Shown here: one piece after another, positions 57,178-61,414 of the stretch
How positions within the stretch are numbered: position 1 is the first letter of the stretch
Layout: every line of letters starts with the position of its first letter
Made by a program: the position numbers and the translations under genes
Source: Heteroruminococcus sp964369885
GTDB lineage: Bacteria; Bacillota; Clostridia; Oscillospirales; Ruminococcaceae
Assembly: GCA_964369885.1 (NCBI GenBank)
Contig: CAYJGQ010000002.1
Location: 1 to 61,414 of the forward strand
Direction of reading: 5' to 3'
DNA: 61,414 nucleotides
The notes under the pieces: model-generated
What the model saw: the letters and a program-made list of their open reading frames with translations, nothing else
The model's database searches: none
Told to the model about the DNA's origin: nothing

Positions 57178-58790
57178 AACTGAATTATAATTCGATAAAG
57201 GACAGCGCATCGTGGGAAAAGGCCGGGGTAACCCTGCCCTCCTACGACTGGGCTAAAATGTCAAAGGCCACCCTGCAAAATCCATCTTGGGTGCATTTTG
57301 GCGCCGGCAACATCTTTCGCGGATTTATAGCCGAGCTTGCCCACCGCCTGCTTGAACAGGGCGAGTCCGATCTGGGCGTTATAGCCGCCGAAAGCTTTGA
57401 CTTTGACATAATAGATAAAATCTACGACCCACAGGACGGCATGTGCCTTATGGTAACACTGCTGCCCGACGGCAACATGGGCAAAAGTGTTATTGCCTCG
57501 GTGGCCAAGGGTGTAAAGGCCTCGCAGGGATTTGCCGAGCATTGGCAGAGTATGATTTCCACCTTTGAAAACCCCTCCCTGCAGATGGTCAGCTTTACCA
57601 TAACCGAAAAGGGTTACGCCCTGCAAAACCTCGACGGTGAGTTTTTCCCTGTGGTTGAGTCGGATTTTTCAGGCGGACCCGATGCCTGTATGCATGTTAT
57701 GAGCCTTGTTACCTCACTGCTTCACCGCCGTTTCCTATCGGGCGGTGCCCCCATTGCCATGGTCAGCATGGACAACTGCTCCCACAACGGCGAGCGCCTG
57801 CGTGGCAGTGTGCTAAGTGTGGCAAAGGCCTGGCAACAAGCCGGCTTTGTCACCACAGAGTTTGTAACATGGCTATCCGACGAGGGCAAGGTATCCTTCC
57901 CTTGGTCGATGATAGACAAGATAATTCCCCGCCCCGCCCCCGATGTACAGGAGATGTTAGGCGGCCTTGGTATTGAGGGCATGGAGCCTGTTGTAACCTC
58001 CAAGAACACATTTATTGCCCCATTTGTAAACGGCGAGGCCCCACAGTACCTTGTGGTGGAGGACCGTTTCCCTGCAGGACGTCCCCCCCTTGAAAAGGCC
58101 GGTGTGTACTTTACCGACCGCCAAACCGTAAACGATACCGAACGCATGAAGGTGACCACCTGTCTTAATCCTCTGCACACCGCTCTTGCTGTATACGGTT
58201 GTCTGCTTGGCTACGACCGCATATCCAAAGAGATGGCCGACCCAGAACTTTTGGCGCTTGTAAACGGCATTGGCCAAAAAGAAGGTCTGCCTGTGGTAAC
58301 CGATCCAGGAATTATAAAGCCTCTGGACTTCCTGCGCGAGGTGGTGGACGTGCGTCTGCCCAATCCATTTTTGCCCGATACACCCCAGCGTATAGCCACC
58401 GACACAAGCCAGAAGGTGGGCATACGCTTTGGCGAAACCATTAAATCCTACGCCGCCGACAGCTCTTTGGAGCTTTCGCAGCTTGTGTGCATACCGCTGG
58501 CCATTGCAGGTTGGTTGCGCTACCTGCTGGCGGTGGATGATCTGGGCAACCCCATGGAGTGCAGTCCCGACCCCATGCTATCACAGCTACAATCTGCGCT
58601 TAGTGGTGTAACGGTAGGCAGTCCCGACAGCCTTGGTGACAAGCTTGATCCCATTCTTTCAAATGAAATTTTGTTTGGCAGTGATCTTGTAAAGCTTGGC
58701 CTTTCCTCCCTCATCACCGACATGACCCGTCAGATGCTGAGCGGTAACGGTGCTGTTAGAGCCACCCTCAAGCGTTACCTTAACACCTGA
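57174..58790 (+). CDS. uxuB: Mannonate oxidoreductase (fructuronate reductase) UxuB-like
   Basis: A 538-residue polyol-specific long-chain dehydrogenase. WVHFGAGNIFRGFIAELAH (about 40-58) is the NAD-binding start; MVSMDNCSHNGERLRGSV and KVTTCLNPLHTALAVYGCL (with the catalytic Lys region) are hallmarks. With mannonate dehydratase as its partner it should convert D-fructuronate to D-mannonate with NADH. ATG 57174 overlaps the uxuA stop (ATGA), so translation is coupled. The length is slightly above the E. coli protein. Confidence 0.92.
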   Translation: MKLNYNSIKDSASWEKAGVTLPSYDWAKMSKATLQNPSWVHFGAGNIFRGFIAELAHRLLEQGESDLGVIAAESFDFDIIDKIYDPQDGMCLMVTLLPDGNMGKSVIASVAKGVKASQGFAEHWQSMISTFENPSLQMVSFTITEKGYALQNLDGEFFPVVESDFSGGPDACMHVMSLVTSLLHRRFLSGGAPIAMVSMDNCSHNGERLRGSVLSVAKAWQQAGFVTTEFVTWLSDEGKVSFPWSMIDKIIPRPAPDVQEMLGGLGIEGMEPVVTSKNTFIAPFVNGEAPQYLVVEDRFPAGRPPLEKAGVYFTDRQTVNDTERMKVTTCLNPLHTALAVYGCLLGYDRISKEMADPELLALVNGIGQKEGLPVVTDPGIIKPLDFLREVVDVRLPNPFLPDTPQRIATDTSQKVGIRFGETIKSYAADSSLELSQLVCIPLAIAGWLRYLLAVDDLGNPMECSPDPMLSQLQSALSGVTVGSPDSLGDKLDPILSNEILFGSDLVKLGLSSLITDMTRQMLSGNGAVRATLKRYLNT

Positions 58791-58801
58791 TAACACACAT
58801 A

Positions 58802-58848
58802 TAAAGGCCACCACCATCTCACAAACAGAGGGCGGTGGCCTTTTTGAC
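58802..58848 (+). terminator. Terminator after uxuB
   Basis: AAAGGCCACC pairs with GGTGGCCTTT around a longer internal loop, followed by T residues. Confidence 0.85.
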
Positions 58849-58887
58849 TTTTCTTGGCCGCTTTTGTGGGTTTAATTTGGCCTACAC

Positions 58888-58915
58888 TTGAAATATGGCC
58901 AAATACATATATAAT
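58888..58915 (+). promoter_or_regulatory. Sigma-A-type promoter for the YiaK-like gene
   Basis: TTGAAA (58888-58893) and a perfect TATAAT (58910-58915) are 16 bases apart, 60 bases ahead of the gene. It again has ACAC just before the -35. Confidence 0.7.
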
Positions 58916-58974
58916 TATTTTAGGATATAAATAACTGGTTTTGATACTTTTGAAGTACAAAGGAGGCTATAAAA

Positions 58975-59988
58975 ATGAAAATACGGGTAAATTATGATTT
59001 GGCCAAGGATACCATCAAAAAGGCCATGCTAAAGGTGGGGCTTTCAAATGAAGATGCCGAGCTTTGTGCCCAAACCCACGTCTGCTCAAGCGCCGAAGGC
59101 ATTGAGAGTCATGGCCTTAACCGTGTTCCTCGGTTTTTGGAGTATGTAAAGATAGGCTACGTAGACCCAAATGGCAAACCCCAACTTGTGGGGGCAAAGG
59201 GTGCAGTGGAACGCTACGACGGCAACCTTGGCATTGGCATTACCAACGCAATTTTTTGTGCCGACAGGGCGGCCGCACTTGCAAAGGAGCACGGCATTGG
59301 CTGTGTTGCCCTAAAAAACACCACACACTGGATGCGTGGCGGCACCTATTCAAAGCGTATGGCCGAGGCCGGATTTATAGGCATGAACTGGATTAATACC
59401 GAAAGCTGTATGCCCCTTTGGGGAAGCGATGAGGTGGGTGTGGGCAATAATCCTTTTTGTGTAGGTATACCCACCAAGGGCGATCCCGTGGTTTTGGACA
59501 TGGCCATGAGCCAGTTTTCCTACGGTAAAATAGATGTTCATCGCCTTGCCGGCGAAAAGTTACCTATGAACGGCGGGTTTAATAAGGATGGAAAGCTCAC
59601 CGATAACCCTGAGGAAATTTTAAGTAGCCAGCGCCTGCTACCCACAGGCTATTGGAAGGGCAGCAGTATGGCCCTTGTGTTGGACATGGCGGCGGCCATG
59701 ATGTCGGGCGGCAAAAGCGGTGTGGATATGGACAGGGAGAGACGAGGTGTTTGCACCTCATGCTCGCAGGTGTTTATAGCCTACGACCCCTACCTGTTTG
59801 GCGACGAGCAGGAACTAAACGCCAAGGTTGAGGACCGAATTGCCGCCGCAAAATCTGTGCATACCGTAGATAACGACACCGTGATACGTATTCCCGGCGA
59901 CCGTGCTCGCACAAATCTTGAGCGCAGTCTTGCCGATGGTGTAGCTGTGGATGATGTGGTGTGGAATACCATTTGTGACATGGCCTGA
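58975..59988 (+). CDS. yiaK: 2,3-diketo-L-gulonate reductase-like (YiaK) oxidoreductase
   Basis: A 337-residue member of the malate/L-lactate dehydrogenase (Ldh_2) family. It looks closest to E. coli YiaK (332 residues), the 2,3-diketo-L-gulonate reductase: SHGLNRVPRFL, the VALKNTTHWMRGGTYSKRMA stretch, the MSQFSYGKIDVHRLAG stretch and LLPTGYWKGSSMALVLDMAA line up with it by eye. His44 (in SHG) and the HWMRGG site are expected in the active site. NAD(P)H-dependent; it could also accept ureidoglycolate or a related 2-oxo acid. ATG 58975 follows AAAGGAGG. Its neighbours uxuA/uxuB point to sugar-acid use. Confidence 0.85.
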   Translation: MKIRVNYDLAKDTIKKAMLKVGLSNEDAELCAQTHVCSSAEGIESHGLNRVPRFLEYVKIGYVDPNGKPQLVGAKGAVERYDGNLGIGITNAIFCADRAAALAKEHGIGCVALKNTTHWMRGGTYSKRMAEAGFIGMNWINTESCMPLWGSDEVGVGNNPFCVGIPTKGDPVVLDMAMSQFSYGKIDVHRLAGEKLPMNGGFNKDGKLTDNPEEILSSQRLLPTGYWKGSSMALVLDMAAAMMSGGKSGVDMDRERRGVCTSCSQVFIAYDPYLFGDEQELNAKVEDRIAAAKSVHTVDNDTVIRIPGDRARTNLERSLADGVAVDDVVWNTICDMA

Positions 59989-60190
59989 TGTGAGAAATAC
60001 GGGGAGGGCACTCCCCTACCCCAAAAAATATTTTTTGACAAAAATCCGTTTTTTAACACCCTCGAGGTCTAAAACTATACTTTTTTAGGATAATTTATGG
60101 TTTTCTCATATTTTACCATATAATTGTTCATAAAATCGGCTTAGAATAGTATTATCGAGGAAAACCCAGTGACAAAACGGAGGTGCAACT
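59989..60190. promoter_or_regulatory. Intergenic region before the MsrAB gene with terminator and promoter signals
   Basis: GGGGAG/CTCCCC (60001-60016) forms a hairpin followed by an AAAAAATATTTTTT palindrome, a probable weak terminator. TTGTTC (60124-60129) and TAGTAT (60147-60152) are 17 bases apart and could be the msrAB promoter. Confidence 0.4.
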
Positions 60191-61324
60191 ATGAATAGCA
60201 AATTGTTTAGGTTTGTGGCTGTATGCATGTGCGCCACGCTTGTGCTCAGCGCATGTAGCGTATCTGTGGGGCCAAGTGATGAGAGTAACAGCGGTGTGTC
60301 GCAGGACAGCACACCTAAACCACTGCCTGCCCAGTCCGTAGATGTTGAGCAGTTAAAGGAGGAGCTGGATTTGAAGAGTATTTATCTTGCCGGCGGATGC
60401 TTTTGGGGGGTCGAGGAATATATGTCCCGTATAGCAGGGGTGTATGATTCGGCCTCGGGCTACGCCAACGGACAGACCGAAAACCCAAGTTATGAGGACG
60501 TACTTTACAAGGACACCGGCCACGCCGAAACTGTGCGTGTGTTGTATGATGAAAAGCAGGTAACCCTCGATGAACTATTGACAAAATTTTTCAAGGTGGT
60601 AGATCCCACCACGCTAAATAGACAGGGCAACGACAGCGGCACACAGTATCGCTCGGGCATATATTTTGAGTCGCCCGAGGATGAGGAAATTGCCAAGGCT
60701 CATATTGAAAAACTAAAGAGCGAGTACAGTTCAGATATAGTTGTGGAGGTTTTACCCCTTGATAACTTCTACCTTGCCGAGGATTATCATCAAGATTACC
60801 TTGTAAAGAATCCCGGTGGTTATTGTCATATCGATCTTGGTGCCGCAACGGTGGAGGAGGGCGAGCTTGTAAAACCTTCACTTTACCCACTTCCTGAGAT
60901 GAGCGAAATTGAGCAAAATCTCACCGAACTTGAGTTTGATGTAACCCAAAACGGCGCAACCGAAAAGTCTTTTACCCATCCCTATAATGATAACAAGGAT
61001 CCCGGGATATATGTTGATATAGTGACAGGTGAGCCGCTTTTTGCCTCGAGTGATAAGTACGATTCGGGTTCGGGTTGGCCAAGCTTTACAAGACCCATAA
61101 CCCCCGACGTGGTTACCGAGCATGACGACAGCAGCTGGGGCATGAGCCGTACCGAGATAAAGAGCCGGTCGGGTGATTCTCATTTGGGGCATGTGTTCAA
61201 TGATGGCCCTGCCGATGATGGTGGCCTTAGGTACTGCATAAACGGCGCTTCCCTGCGCTTTGTACCCTACGAAGACATGGTGGCCGAAGGCTACGGCTAC
61301 CTGCGCCACCTGGTGAAGTCGTAG
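60191..61324 (+). CDS. msrAB: Exported bifunctional methionine sulfoxide reductase MsrA-MsrB, lipoprotein
   Basis: A 377-residue lipoprotein. The signal peptide ends in lipobox LSAC (Cys22). MsrA starts near residue 64: GGCFWGVEE carries catalytic Cys70; the later YLAEDYHQDYL region is the conserved MsrA end. MsrB follows at about 235: GSGWPSFTRPI and RYCINGASLRF (catalytic Cys349). The pair reduces both S and R methionine sulfoxides in oxidised surface proteins. MsrB has no visible zinc CxxC pairs. ATG 60191 follows GGAGGTG. Fusion order A then B and lipid anchoring match Gram-positive MsrAB forms. Confidence 0.93.
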   Translation: MNSKLFRFVAVCMCATLVLSACSVSVGPSDESNSGVSQDSTPKPLPAQSVDVEQLKEELDLKSIYLAGGCFWGVEEYMSRIAGVYDSASGYANGQTENPSYEDVLYKDTGHAETVRVLYDEKQVTLDELLTKFFKVVDPTTLNRQGNDSGTQYRSGIYFESPEDEEIAKAHIEKLKSEYSSDIVVEVLPLDNFYLAEDYHQDYLVKNPGGYCHIDLGAATVEEGELVKPSLYPLPEMSEIEQNLTELEFDVTQNGATEKSFTHPYNDNKDPGIYVDIVTGEPLFASSDKYDSGSGWPSFTRPITPDVVTEHDDSSWGMSRTEIKSRSGDSHLGHVFNDGPADDGGLRYCINGASLRFVPYEDMVAEGYGYLRHLVKS

Positions 61325-61341
61325 TACTGCTACTCACCCCT

Positions 61342-61406
61342 GCCACAGACCGTGGGGCCTTGCCCCACACCCCACAAACTTTTTGAAAAAAGTTTGACCC
61401 AAAACT
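61342..61406. repeat. Double inverted-repeat element downstream of msrAB
   Basis: GTGGGG/CCCCAC stem (61351-61367) followed by a second perfect stem AAACTTTTT/AAAAAGTTT. Two adjacent stems without a clear T run may be an extragenic repeat rather than a simple terminator; I recall similar double hairpins near genes of related Clostridia, but cannot verify it here. Confidence 0.5.
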
Positions 61407-61414
61407 TTGCACGC

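Overview
The window looks like a chromosomal segment of a spore-forming, monoderm, anaerobic member of the Clostridia, most likely near Oscillospirales/Ruminococcaceae. This is inferred from gene content: a type IV pilus operon without an outer-membrane secretin, a SpoIIQ-type sporulation protein, ECF-transporter S components, a rubredoxin-first (reverse) rubrerythrin, and strong AGGAGG-type ribosome binding sites with many GTG/TTG starts. One 100-base run of N (38673-38772) marks an assembly gap. I saw no rRNA, tRNA or CRISPR array.

Layout. (1) 1-3074, plus strand: the end of a chemotaxis operon (cheA C-terminus, cheW, cheR, cheB). (2) 3186-19040, minus strand: a 13-gene type IV pilus operon read pilB, pilT, pilC, two major-type pilins, pilD, a pilM-pilN fusion, pilO, a PilV-like prepilin, a 700-residue PilX-like protein, two minor prepilins, and a secreted DUF5057-like protein. 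It converges on the chemotaxis genes at a shared terminator. (3) 19843-36477: housekeeping genes. These are a polysaccharide deacetylase, a thioesterase, an HD-domain protein, an ECF S component, a DUF1624 membrane protein, an aconitase-family hydratase, an M23 peptidase, an orphan peptide-binding lipoprotein, comM/yifB, a phosphohexomutase, rpmE, reverse rubrerythrin, an AI-2E family permease and a FolT-like S component. (4) 36527-51736, minus strand: late genes of a short-tailed (podovirus-like) phage, namely small and large terminase, portal, scaffold-like, capsid, connector, tail stalk, glycine-rich fibre, holin and amidase. Two plus-strand transcription units, a split TauE/SafE pair and spoIIQ, sit inside this module. 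(5) 51943-54614: DUF1653 gene and cinA (minus), then two phage-type regulatory genes (plus) behind a promoter carrying a LexA-like box. (6) 54703-61324, plus strand: rhomboid protease, GNAT acetyltransferase, uxuA-uxuB, a YiaK-type diketogulonate reductase, and an exported MsrA-MsrB lipoprotein.

How the genes may work together. The pilus operon is complete for a Gram-positive pilus (assembly and retraction ATPases, platform, peptidase, MNO alignment proteins, pilins) and lies beside a chemosensory operon. ComM and CinA, both tied to DNA uptake in other bacteria, are in the same window. The phage module has packaging, head, short-tail and lysis genes but, within this window, no integrase, repressor or replication gene. 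It is separated into blocks by apparently host genes, and its putative regulators have an SOS-like promoter. That pattern fits a decayed prophage, but also a domesticated particle such as a gene transfer agent. This is the most interesting candidate system here, and it is inference, not proof.
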